Positions 45,384 to 55,805 of a stretch of 64,000 nt of DNA are shown piece by piece; the stretch's first letter is position 1; each line of letters starts with the position of its first letter. The position numbers were made by a program, and so were the translations under genes. The notes under the pieces are model-generated. The model searched no databases. It was not told the origin of the DNA and worked only from the letters and a program-made list of their open reading frames with translations. Source of the stretch: Limnoperna fortunei (taxonomy: Eukaryota; Mollusca; Bivalvia; Mytilida; Modiolidae); NCBI GenBank assembly GCA_944474755.1, contig OX104119.1:80031873-80095872 (forward strand), read 5' to 3'.

Positions 45384-45455
45384 TCCCAGGTAGTCTAGTG
45401 GTTAGGATTCCGCGCTCTCACCGCGGCGGCCGGGGTTCGATTCCCCGTCTGGGAA
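45384..45455 (+). tRNA. tRNA-Glu(CTC), unit 31
   Basis: Majority form. Confidence 0.97.
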
Positions 45456-45815
45456 TTATTTTTGTGCTCATGTTTGCGATTGTATCGGTTTGTTTTAGAA
45501 TTTGTAAGACTTTCCCGCTACTCGGAGATTCATATACATTTTAATTTAGGTACTGTGGCAATGCAAACATTTTTTGGTCGTCCTCGCATCAACTCTATGC
45601 GGCAATTAAAGCACATGATAGTTGGTATTGCAGCCTAACTTGACGTAAGGCAAATGAACCATAACTCCTTTCTTAAGAAATTTGCCAACTTGGCATAAAA
45701 TAACAAAATATTTAGGACTAATCTTTATTTAATTGAACGAGTTGCTGAAGGTGGACAAAAGTAACCAGATTGACAGAAAGGATACACTATCATAAATTTC
45801 CAGTCATGTTAGAAG

Positions 45816-45887
45816 GGGGATGTAGCTCAGTGGTAGAGCGCTCGCTTTGCATGTGATAGGCCCCGGGTTCGATCCCCGGCATCTCCA
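45816..45887 (+). tRNA. tRNA-Ala(TGC), unit 31
   Basis: Majority body. The leader reads gttagaag rather than gttacaag, shared with unit 33. Confidence 0.97.
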
Positions 45888-46066
45888 CAAATTTTTGGTC
45901 TCTTGTTTTAATGGTAGTATAAACAGTCAGAGAAATGACAGTACGACAACAAGGTGATAAGTCAGTGTGTATATAACCGGGAGCTTGGTGAGGTTGCTAT
46001 TACGAATAGGGCTGCGCGTTTCAACGGAACTAATATAGTCGTATAAATGAAGTGTCTAGGTAGCAA

Positions 46067-46138
46067 GGGGATGTAGCTCAGTGGTAGAGCGTTCGCATCG
46101 CAAGTGAAAGGCCCCGGGTTCGATCCCCGGCTTCTCCA
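46067..46138 (+). tRNA. tRNA-Ala(CGC), unit 31
   Basis: Majority form. Confidence 0.96.
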
Positions 46139-46472
46139 GATTTTTTTTAGTATATATACCTAAAAGTCAGGGGATCATGATCGACTATATACCTGCAGGT
46201 GTCCCGACGCTGGCCTGCTTTTAGGATAGCTGCATAGTATAGTTAACCAATAAATGGCCCTGGAAGTCGCAAGAACATTGCTTGGCACATGTAGCTGGTG
46301 TACTAACTTGCTCGCAACTGTTCTTATTGTTCGCCTCTCCATGCAATTATGAGAGGCTTGGATAACTTTGTAAATTTAACTCGAGTTTTCAATGCGTGCG
46401 ACTGATTACGCATGTTACGTATAGTAATCACTGAACACTTGATATAGTGTAGTTAACAAATTTGCACTCAAG

Positions 46473-46544
46473 TCCCAGGTAGTCTAGTGGTTAGGATTCC
46501 GCGCTCTCACCGCGGCGGCCGGGGTTCGATTCCCCGTCTGGGAA
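46473..46544 (+). tRNA. tRNA-Glu(CTC), unit 32
   Basis: Majority form. Confidence 0.97.
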
Positions 46545-46904
46545 TTATTTTTGTGCTCATGTTTGCGATTGTATCGGTTTGTTTTAGAATTTGTAAGACT
46601 TTCCCGCTACTCGGAGATTCATATACATTTTAATTTAGGTACTGTGGCAATGCAAACATTTTTTGGTCGTCCTCGCATCAACTCTATGCGGCAATTAAAG
46701 CACATGATAGTTGGTATTGCAGCCTAACTTGACGTAAGGCAAATGAACCATAACTCCTTTCTTAAGAAATTTGCCAACTTGGCATAAAATAACAAAATAT
46801 TTAGGACTAATCTTTATTTAATTGAACGAGTTGCTGAAGGTGGACAAAAGTAACCAGATTGACAGAAAGGATACACTATCATAAATTTCCAGTCATGTTA
46901 CAAG

Positions 46905-46976
46905 GGGGATGTAGCTCAGTGGTAGAGCGCTCGCTTTGCATGTGATAGGCCCCGGGTTCGATCCCCGGCATCTCCA
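46905..46976 (+). tRNA. tRNA-Ala(TGC), unit 32
   Basis: Majority form. Confidence 0.97.
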
Positions 46977-47155
46977 CAAATTTTTGGTCTCTTGTTTTAA
47001 TGGTAGTATAAACAGTCAGAGAAATGACAGTACGACAACAAGGTGATAAGTCAGTGTGTATATAACCGGGAGCTTGGTGAGGTTGCTATTACGAATAGGG
47101 CTGCGCGTTTCAACGGAACTAATATAGTCGTATAAATGAAGTGTCTAGGTAGCAA

Positions 47156-47227
47156 GGGGATGTAGCTCAGTGGTAGAGCGTTCGCATCGCAAGTGAAAGG
47201 CCCCGGGTTCGATCCCCGGCTTCTCCA
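47156..47227 (+). tRNA. tRNA-Ala(CGC), unit 32
   Basis: Majority form. Confidence 0.96.
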
Positions 47228-47561
47228 GATTTTTTTTAGTATATATACCTAAAAGTCAGGGGATCATGATCGACTATATACCTGCAGGTGTCCCGACGCT
47301 GGCCTGCTTTTAGGATAGCTGCATAGTATAGTTAACCAATAAATGGCCCTGGAAGTCGCAAGAACATTGCTTGGCACATGTAGCTGGTGTACTAACTTGC
47401 TCGCAACTGTTCTTATTGTTCGCCTCTCCATGCAATTATGAGAGGCTTGGATAACTTTGTAAATTTAACTCGAGTTTTCAATGCGTGCGACTGATTACGC
47501 ATGTTACGTATAGTAATCACTGAACACTTGATATAGTGTAGTTAACAAATTTGCACTCAAG

Positions 47562-47633
47562 TCCCAGGTAGTCTAGTGGTTAGGATTCCGCGCTCTCACC
47601 GCGGCGGCCGGGGTTCGATTCCCCGTCTGGGAA
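47562..47633 (+). tRNA. tRNA-Glu(CTC), unit 33
   Basis: Majority form. Confidence 0.97.
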
Positions 47634-47993
47634 TTATTTTTGTGCTCATGTTTGCGATTGTATCGGTTTGTTTTAGAATTTGTAAGACTTTCCCGCTACT
47701 CGGAGATTCATATACATTTTAATTTAGGTACTGTGGCAATGCAAACATTTTTTGGTCGTCCTCGCATCAACTCTATGCGGCAATTAAAGCACATGATAGT
47801 TGGTATTGCAGCCTAACTTGACGTAAGGCAAATGAACCATAACTCCTTTCTTAAGAAATTTGCCAACTTGGCATAAAATAACAAAATATTTAGGACTAAT
47901 CTTTATTTAATTGAACGAGTTGCTGAAGGTGGACAAAAGTAACCAGATTGACAGAAAGGATACACTATCATAAATTTCCAGTCATGTTAGAAG

Positions 47994-48065
47994 GGGGATG
48001 TAGCTCAGTGGTAGAGCGCTCGCTTTGCATGTGATAGGCCCCGGGTTCGATCCCCGGCATCTCCA
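47994..48065 (+). tRNA. tRNA-Ala(TGC), unit 33
   Basis: Majority body, with the unit-31 leader variant. Confidence 0.97.
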
Positions 48066-48244
48066 CAAATTTTTGGTCTCTTGTTTTAATGGTAGTATAA
48101 ACAGTCAGAGAAATGACAGTACGACAACAAGGTGATAAGTCAGTGTGTATATAACCGGGAGCTTGGTGAGGTTGCTATTACGAATAGGGCTGCGCGTTTC
48201 AACGGAACTAATATAGTCGTATAAATGAAGTGTCTAGGTAGCAA

Positions 48245-48316
48245 GGGGATGTAGCTCAGTGGTAGAGCGTTCGCATCGCAAGTGAAAGGCCCCGGGTTCG
48301 ATCCCCGGCTTCTCCA
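48245..48316 (+). tRNA. tRNA-Ala(CGC), unit 33
   Basis: Majority form. Confidence 0.96.
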
Positions 48317-48650
48317 GATTTTTTTTAGTATATATACCTAAAAGTCAGGGGATCATGATCGACTATATACCTGCAGGTGTCCCGACGCTGGCCTGCTTTT
48401 AGGATAGCTGCATAGTATAGTTAACCAATAAATGGCCCTGGAAGTCGCAAGAACATTGCTTGGCACATGTAGCTGGTGTACTAACTTGCTCGCAACTGTT
48501 CTTATTGTTCGCCTCTCCATGCAATTATGAGAGGCTTGGATAACTTTGTAAATTTAACTCGAGTTTTCAATGCGTGCGACTGATTACGCATGTTACGTAT
48601 AGTAATCACTGAACACTTGATATAGTGTAGTTAACAAATTTGCACTCAAG

Positions 48651-48722
48651 TCCCAGGTAGTCTAGTGGTTAGGATTCCGCGCTCTCACCGCGGCGGCCGG
48701 GGTTCGATTCCCCGTCTGGGAA
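48651..48722 (+). tRNA. tRNA-Glu(CTC), unit 34
   Basis: Majority body. The spacers of this unit carry three private changes (about 48834, 49017 and 49276). Confidence 0.97.
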
Positions 48723-49082
48723 TTATTTTTGTGCTCATGTTTGCGATTGTATCGGTTTGTTTTAGAATTTGTAAGACTTTCCCGCTACTCGGAGATTCAT
48801 ATACATTTTAATTTAGGTACTGTGGCAATGCAACCATTTTTTGGTCGTCCTCGCATCAACTCTATGCGGCAATTAAAGCACATGATAGTTGGTATTGCAG
48901 CCTAACTTGACGTAAGGCAAATGAACCATAACTCCTTTCTTAAGAAATTTGCCAACTTGGCATAAAATAACAAAATATTTAGGACTAATCTTTATTTAAT
49001 TGAACGAGTTGCTGAATGTGGACAAAAGTAACCAGATTGACAGAAAGGATACACTATCATAAATTTCCAGTCATGTTACAAG

Positions 49083-49154
49083 GGGGATGTAGCTCAGTGG
49101 TAGAGCGCTCGCTTTGCATGTGATAGGCCCCGGGTTCGATCCCCGGCATCTCCA
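49083..49154 (+). tRNA. tRNA-Ala(TGC), unit 34
   Basis: Majority form. Confidence 0.97.
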
Positions 49155-49333
49155 CAAATTTTTGGTCTCTTGTTTTAATGGTAGTATAAACAGTCAGAGA
49201 AATGACAGTACGACAACAAGGTGATAAGTCAGTGTGTATATAACCGGGAGCTTGGTGAGGTTGCTATTACGAATAGAGCTGCGCGTTTCAACGGAACTAA
49301 TATAGTCGTATAAATGAAGTGTCTAGGTAGCAA

Positions 49334-49405
49334 GGGGATGTAGCTCAGTGGTAGAGCGTTCGCATCGCAAGTGAAAGGCCCCGGGTTCGATCCCCGGCTT
49401 CTCCA
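49334..49405 (+). tRNA. tRNA-Ala(CGC), unit 34
   Basis: Majority form. Confidence 0.96.
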
Positions 49406-49739
49406 GATTTTTTTTAGTATATATACCTAAAAGTCAGGGGATCATGATCGACTATATACCTGCAGGTGTCCCGACGCTGGCCTGCTTTTAGGATAGCTGC
49501 ATAGTATAGTTAACCAATAAATGGCCCTGGAAGTCGCAAGAACATTGCTTGGCACATGTAGCTGGTGTACTAACTTGCTCGCAACTGTTCTTATTGTTCG
49601 CCTCTCCATGCAATTATGAGAGGCTTGGATAACTTTGTAAATTTAACTCGAGTTTTCAATGCGTGCGACTGATTACGCATGTTACGTATAGTAATCACTG
49701 AACACTTGATATAGTGTAGTTAACAAATTTGCACTCAAG

Positions 49740-49811
49740 TCCCAGGTAGTCTAGTGGTTAGGATTCCGCGCTCTCACCGCGGCGGCCGGGGTTCGATTCC
49801 CCGTCTGGGAA
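49740..49811 (+). tRNA. tRNA-Glu(CTC), unit 35
   Basis: Majority form. Confidence 0.97.
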
Positions 49812-50170
49812 TTATTTTTGTGCTCATGTTTGCGATTGTATCGGTTTGTTTTAGAATTTGTAAGACTTTCCCGCTACTCGGAGATTCATATACATTTTAA
49901 TTTAGGTACTGTGGCAATGCAAACATTTTTTGGTCGTCCTCGCATCAACTCTATGCGGCAATTAAAGCACATGATAGTTGGTATTGCAGCCTAACTTGAC
50001 GTAAGGCAAATGAACCATAACTCCTTTCTTAAGAAATTTGCCAACTTGGCATAAAATAACAAAATATTTAGGACTAATCTTTATTTAATTGAACGAGTTG
50101 CTGAAGGTGGACAAAAGTAACCAGATTGACAGAAAGGATACACTATCATAAATTTCCAGTCATGTTACAA

Positions 50171-50242
50171 GGGAATGTAGCTCAGTGGTAGAGCGCTCGC
50201 TTTGCATGTGATAGGCCCCGGGTTCGATCCCCGGCATCTCCA
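50171..50242 (+). tRNA. tRNA-Ala(TGC), unit 35, acceptor variant
   Basis: The 5' end reads gggaatg instead of ggggatg, and one G of the flanking run is lost. Position 4 becomes A opposite C69, a mismatch, while G3:U70 is kept. This copy may be processed or charged less well. Confidence 0.88.
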
Positions 50243-50421
50243 CAAATTTTTGGTCTCTTGTTTTAATGGTAGTATAAACAGTCAGAGAAATGACAGTACG
50301 ACAACAAGGTGATAAGTCAGTGTGTATATAACCGGGAGCTTGGTGAGGTTGCTATTACGAATAGGGCTGCGCGTTTCAACGGAACTAATATAGTCGTATA
50401 AATGAAGTGTCTAGGTAGCAA

Positions 50422-50493
50422 GGGGATGTAGCTCAGTGGTAGAGCGTTCGCATCGCAAGTGAAAGGCCCCGGGTTCGATCCCCGGCTTCTCCA
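50422..50493 (+). tRNA. tRNA-Ala(CGC), unit 35
   Basis: Majority form. Confidence 0.96.
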
Positions 50494-50827
50494 GATTTTT
50501 TTTAGTATATATACCTAAAAGTCAGGGGATCATGATCGACTATATACCTGCAGGTGTCCCGACGCTGGCCTGCTTTTAGGATAGCTGCATAGTATAGTTA
50601 ACCAATAAATGGCCCTGGAAGTCGCAAGAACATTGCTTGGCACATGTAGCTGGTGTACTAACTTGCTCGCAACTGTTCTTATTGTTCGCCTCTCCATGCA
50701 ATTATGAGAGGCTTGGATAACTTTGTAAATTTAACTCGAGTTTTCAATGCGTGCGACTGATTACGCATGTTACGTATAGTAATCACTGAACACTTGATAT
50801 AGTGTAGTTAACAAATTTGCACTCAAG

Positions 50828-50899
50828 TCCCAGGTAGTCTAGTGGTTAGGATTCCGCGCTCTCACCGCGGCGGCCGGGGTTCGATTCCCCGTCTGGGAA
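50828..50899 (+). tRNA. tRNA-Glu(CTC), unit 36
   Basis: Majority form. Confidence 0.97.
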
Positions 50900-51259
50900 T
50901 TATTTTTGTGCTCATGTTTGCGATTGTATCGGTTTGTTTTAGAATTTGTAAGACTTTCCCGCTACTCGGAGATTCATATACATTTTAATTTAGGTACTGT
51001 GGCAATGCAAACATTTTTTGGTCGTCCTCGCATCAACTCTATGCGGCAATTAAAGCACATGATAGTTGGTATTGCAGCCTAACTTGACGTAAGGCAAATG
51101 AACCATAACTCCTTTCTTAAGAAATTTGCCAACTTGGCATAAAATAACAAAATATTTAGGACTAATCTTTATTTAATTGAACGAGTTGCTGAAGGTGGAC
51201 AAAAGTAACCAGATTGACAGAAAGGATACACTATCATAAATTTCCAGTCATGTTACAAG

Positions 51260-51331
51260 GGGGATGTAGCTCAGTGGTAGAGCGCTCGCTTTGCATGTGA
51301 TAGGCCCCGGGTTCGATCCCCGGCATCTCCA
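51260..51331 (+). tRNA. tRNA-Ala(TGC), unit 36
   Basis: Majority form. Confidence 0.97.
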
Positions 51332-51510
51332 CAAATTTTTGGTCTCTTGTTTTAATGGTAGTATAAACAGTCAGAGAAATGACAGTACGACAACAAGGTG
51401 ATAAGTCAGTGTGTATATAACCGGGAGCTTGGTGAGGTTGCTATTACGAATAGGGCTGCGCGTTTCAACGGAACTAATATAGTCGTATAAATGAAGTGTC
51501 TAGGTAGCAA

Positions 51511-51582
51511 GGGGATGTAGCTCAGTGGTAGAGCGTTCGCATCGCAAGTGAAAGGCCCCGGGTTCGATCCCCGGCTTCTCCA
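51511..51582 (+). tRNA. tRNA-Ala(CGC), unit 36
   Basis: Majority form. Last tRNA gene before the LTR retrotransposon. Confidence 0.96.
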
Positions 51583-51893
51583 GATTTTTTTTAGTATATA
51601 TACCTAAAAGTCAGGGGATCATGATCGACTATATACCTGCAGGTGTCCCGACGCTGGCCTGCTTTTAGGATAGCTGCATAGTATAGTTAACCAATAAATG
51701 GCCCTGGAAGTCGCAAGAACATTGCTTGGCACATGTAGCTGGTGTACTAACTTGCTCGCAACTGTTCTTATTGTTCGCCTCTCCATGCAATTATGAGAGG
51801 CTTGGATAACTTTGTAAATTTAACTCGAGTTTTCAATGCGTGCGACTGATTACGCATGTTACGTATAGTAATCACTGAACACTTGATATAGTG

Positions 51894-51897
51894 TAGT
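51894..51897. repeat. LTR element target-site duplication, left
   Basis: tagt, matched by tagt at 62620-62623. Deleting the element and one copy restores the array sequence gtgtagttaacaaa exactly. Confidence 0.9.
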
Positions 51898-53240
51898 TGT
51901 GGTAGAGCTATATTTTTATGATAAGTAGTTTATTTATTTACAGTATTGATAATTATACTCATGTTCTAGTTTCAGCGTAATAAAATGCTTTTATTTATTT
52001 GTTTTCAGTACCTGACTAATATATTTTATTAACAGTATATTTGTAGTCTGCTAGTTTACTCAGGCGGAACTGTATCTTATTTCTACTATTGGTCATTTCT
52101 GTGGTCATTTAATTGGTCAGTAACTTTGGCGGGAATCTATTGTTCATTGGGTATGTTTGACTAGTTGTTCTTCATGTTGGCAGACATATTTATGGTCTTG
52201 GTCATATTTAACTTTGAAGTAAATTTACCTGTTTGTTGGGAAAATCCTGTTTCTATTTCAAAGGTCAGTTTCTTACTAATTTACTTAATTACATTAATAT
52301 TTCATTAAATAACATTTTAGAATGACTTAGATGTGTGATTGTTACATAAGTGCGTAAATGAATGATAAAGTCTAATTAGTGTGTGATCGATATGAATGTT
52401 TTGTAAATATTGGTAAATTTTATTTAAACTTATGATGATATCAGTTTAATATGTAGAAGTGAACTAAATAAAGTTGATTTTCATACAATACTGATAAAAT
52501 TATATAAAACAGTTAAAATATCAATTTAATGTAAAGATCGTATTTTAACAGAACGTATAAGTGCGAGAGTGTGATTTTAAAAGTTAAATAAAGTCAATGG
52601 TAAAACATATTGAAAATATCGCTAATTAAAGGGAGATAACTATATTCTAGCAGCACTACGTATTGTTATTTATGAAAGTAAATATTATACTTCAGGTATG
52701 GAATAATTTAGAATAATTGAAGTAGACTGAGTAGAAAAAACAGCCTTTACACGACATGTGAGGTATGTTTGTTTGTTTTGCTTAATTGTAGCGTCTTTTA
52801 GATTTTTAATGTATAATAACATGTAATGTCTTGTGCGCATTAATAATATTGCTTGCAATTGTTTTATTTACTACTTTTTGATTAATATTGTATTGCACAA
52901 CCAAATAGTTGTGAAAGCATTTAGTATATGCATATTTTACAAGTGCATATAGGAATCTAAACTTTGTATATAATAACATTTATATTGAACTAAGATTTAA
53001 TATGATATATTTGTATGAATGACAGCTATATCGTATACGTTATTTTAAAAGCCTAAGGAGAAGTATAAACTTTCCTTAATTGTGTCTGTATAATATTTTA
53101 TCTTTAATATTGTTAAATATAGATTATATGTTAAATGTTGCACTTTGTTATTACAGGGTATTTTGAATGTATTATACAACATCTGAATAAAGAACCCTAT
53201 ATGATACTGGCTTTGTTTTGAGCCCAGGAACACTATTACA
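51898..53240 (+). repeat. 5' LTR
   Basis: 1,343 bp, AT-rich, beginning TGTGGTAGAGC and ending ATTACA (TG...CA ends). aataaa at 53186-53191 is a candidate polyadenylation signal 49 bp from the LTR end. Promoter position cannot be fixed by eye. Confidence 0.95.
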
Positions 53241-53243
53241 TTT

Positions 53244-53257
53244 TGGCGCCCAACGTG
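53244..53257 (+). promoter_or_regulatory. Primer-binding site, tRNA-Lys type
   Basis: tggcgcccaacgtg starts 3 nt after the LTR. It is complementary to the 3' end of tRNA-Lys(CUU) including CCA, as in elements using the Lys-1,2 primer. The match ends after 14 nt. Confidence 0.85.
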
Positions 53258-55805
53258 TATTCACCTGTTGATTGATGTGATTGCGCAATAGACTGTGGAG
53301 TTTACCTACTAGTGATACGTCATAGTGCACTGGACATTCATACGTCATTACTTCCGGAATTCCGAACTGTTTATAGTGTCATTATTCGGGATGTCAACAA
53401 AGTGGAATTGAACAACCAGAAGTCAAGTTGCAACAGAACGGTAACTATTTTGCTTATTCATGTGTATTGTCTTGTTGATGTAATGTTGTGTCATTCTTTT
53501 GTATAACATTAATATTCATTGCGTTTTAATTTATGTGAAAATTAACTAGAAATTTCAATTACATTTTGTGAAAATTAACTTCGATTTCTGAAATCAACGA
53601 TAACATAAATTAACTTCGATTTTTGGAATCAACGAGAACATAAATTTAGAAAACATACATGTATTAATTTAAAATAGACTTCATGTTTAGTTCCACATAG
53701 AAAAACATAAACGGGTAATATTTAACAATTTAGTTTGTATATACAACTGAATTTTGTATTTGTATTAATAGTATAGACCCTACTTTGTGTCAACCCCCCC
53801 CCCCCCCCCACCTGCCCGACCCCCTAGGTTAAGGTCAGCTTACCACATAGTGAGGTCAAGGTCAACCGGAAGTTGTTAAAAGGGTAGACATTTCCTGTTT
53901 ACATTTGGGTGTACTTCGAGTTTATTTTTTTTGTTTTTTTAATTTTTCATTTTTGAAATACACTTAGCTTGTTTATATTTCATATTTGACAAAAGTTTTC
54001 ACAGTTTGAGAGTTTACATTCAGCTTTAATTAAATTAATTTAATTTAATAATAATTTAAATTATTTTTTTTGATTACATAGTCACAGAACTGTACACTTG
54101 ATTGATTGATAGTTACTGACACATATACTGTAAAGTTACTTTTTCACTTTGTATACGTGTACATTACCAGTGACCCTTATATATTAGACCTTATTTTGAT
54201 TTTTTTTTGCCTACATGGTATATGTTGTGTGGTCTTTGTATATTGATTTTGTGATATTGTAATTGTAAATCGTCATATACATTGTATTGTGTACATATAT
54301 GTTTGTCATTTTGTATATTACACTACGATAATTTCAGTGTGTATGTGTATTGCTTTGTGTACTTAGTTACTGTTTGTCGTACAGTAAACATTTATGGAAA
54401 CTGAAATCAGATTTATTTAAAAAGAGTTAACTATATTATAAACTTTACTTTAAAAATAACAATAAAAAAGCACAGTAGTGTTAAGTGAGAGTGACTTATT
54501 TGTAACAAGTTATCATTCTAACAAATACTAATTATCCTATCTACATCACCCTGATACCATTAACCCTATCCTGAATTAATACTTGATCTTCTTTTACTAG
54601 TATAAGGGGAGATAATTTGTGTCAGGTGAACTTGATTGTTGTTAGGTTTTGGTAGTGTTGTGCTGAAGGCATTTGGTTTGTCTTTGTCATCCTTTGTCTT
54701 TTGAGGCAGTTGGTTCGTCGGTTGTTATAGTTTGTCTCACTCATATATATTGTGTTTAATATTATTGAATATTTATTGGTGTACATATACATTCTAATAC
54801 ATTTTTTTCTTTTGAGATGGGTCTGTAAACGTACAAGCTTTGCAACCCATATCCAAGTTTAGGTTTTGTGTCCTGCAGGTAAAATTTGTGATTGTTTATA
54901 TTTCATGCATTAATGTACTTTTTGAATTTTTGTTTCTAAATTTCAGAATTCTAATATTTTTTTTTATATTTCAGCTAATAATTTACATTTTTTTCTTTCC
55001 AGATAATTTTCTTTTGTATATTAAGATTAATTATACATTTTTCTTTGTAGATATATTTTTTTTTTCCATTAATTTCAGATTTACAATTAAATACAAATTT
55101 ATATTTATTATTTATTTTTTTACTGTAGATTAAAAATTTCAGGTATTAATTAGGAAAAATAATATATATATCTTTCCATTTATTTCAGCAAGCATATTTT
55201 TTTTTCTTTTTCTTCTCCATTTAAATTATTATATTTATATTTGTAGGTGAATTTTTCATTTCTTTTCTATGTGAATTTTTTTTTTTCATTATTTTGAATG
55301 TCAAATTTATTTTATTTCAGATTTGGATTTATATTTATGATATTTTGTAGGTTATTAAATTTTGTTTATTTATTTTTTTTTATTAATTGCAGATAGTGTC
55401 TAGATTTATATATAATTTGAGGTGTTTTCTCTTAGTTTTTCACTAATTGCAAATATTTTCCTTGTTCATTTTAGGTCATTAATTATTAATTATTTATTGA
55501 AGGTTTAACTTTCTTTCTACTTTTTATAGGTATTTTTTTTTGTACTTTTTGTAGGTACTTAACAATTGTTTCAGATTTATTTTTATTTATTTCAGATTTA
55601 TTTATATTTTTTTTCTTGATTTCTTTATATTTATTTCAGATTTCTTTACATTTATTTCAGATTTATTAAAATTTATTTTGATTTGTATACATTAATTTCA
55701 GAAAAGTTAACATTTAAAAAAAAATTATTTATAGATTCCAGATTATTTATTGCACAATATTTTGAGACTTCAGTTATATTTATATTATACTCATTATAAA
55801 CCATC
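53258..55805. other. Long AT-rich leader of the LTR element
   Basis: No credible coding frame. It includes an imperfect tandem repeat at about 53560-53645 (units with attaacttcgattt and aatcaacga), a C-run at about 53797-53810, and a T-rich stretch at 54840-55720. That stretch contains about a dozen TTTCAG words and several tgtag/tgcag words that resemble 3' splice acceptors. A 2.5-kb leader upstream of gag suggests either splicing or internal initiation. Confidence 0.75.
54840..55720 (+). repeat. T-rich tract with serial TTTCAG acceptor-like motifs
   Basis: TTTCAG occurs at about 54941, 54969, 55072, 55137, 55184, 55315, 55570, 55590, 55634, 55656 and 55695, mostly followed by atttat. Other polypyrimidine-AG ends (tgtag, tgcag) are interspersed. 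The pattern looks like many copies of a 3' splice-site consensus, or a decayed short repeat with that consensus. Confidence 0.6.

Larger units (their letters stand above)
16134..51897 (+). repeat. tRNA gene array, segment 2 (rest of unit 4 to unit 36)
   Basis: About 33 consecutive 1,089-bp units in perfect register. Only two length changes were found: one base lost in the run after Glu of unit 24 (about 37868) and one base lost at the 5' end of Ala(TGC) of unit 35. Single-base variants are sparse, and several recur at spacings of two units (5/7, 9/11, 10/12, 31/33) or four units (20/24, 22/26). The last unit stops 20 bp before where the next tRNA-Glu would start, because the LTR retrotransposon inserted there. 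Confidence 0.98.

Noticed and set aside
6401..51582. Regularly spaced repeats that might suggest a CRISPR-like or satellite array
   Set aside because: Units are 1,089 bp with near-identical spacers and carry tRNA genes. There are no short repeats with unique spacers and no cas genes.
53045..53233. Minus-strand 62-codon frame in the LTRs (also 62424-62612)
   Set aside because: The duplicate occurs only because the LTRs are identical there. AT-rich composition, no motif.
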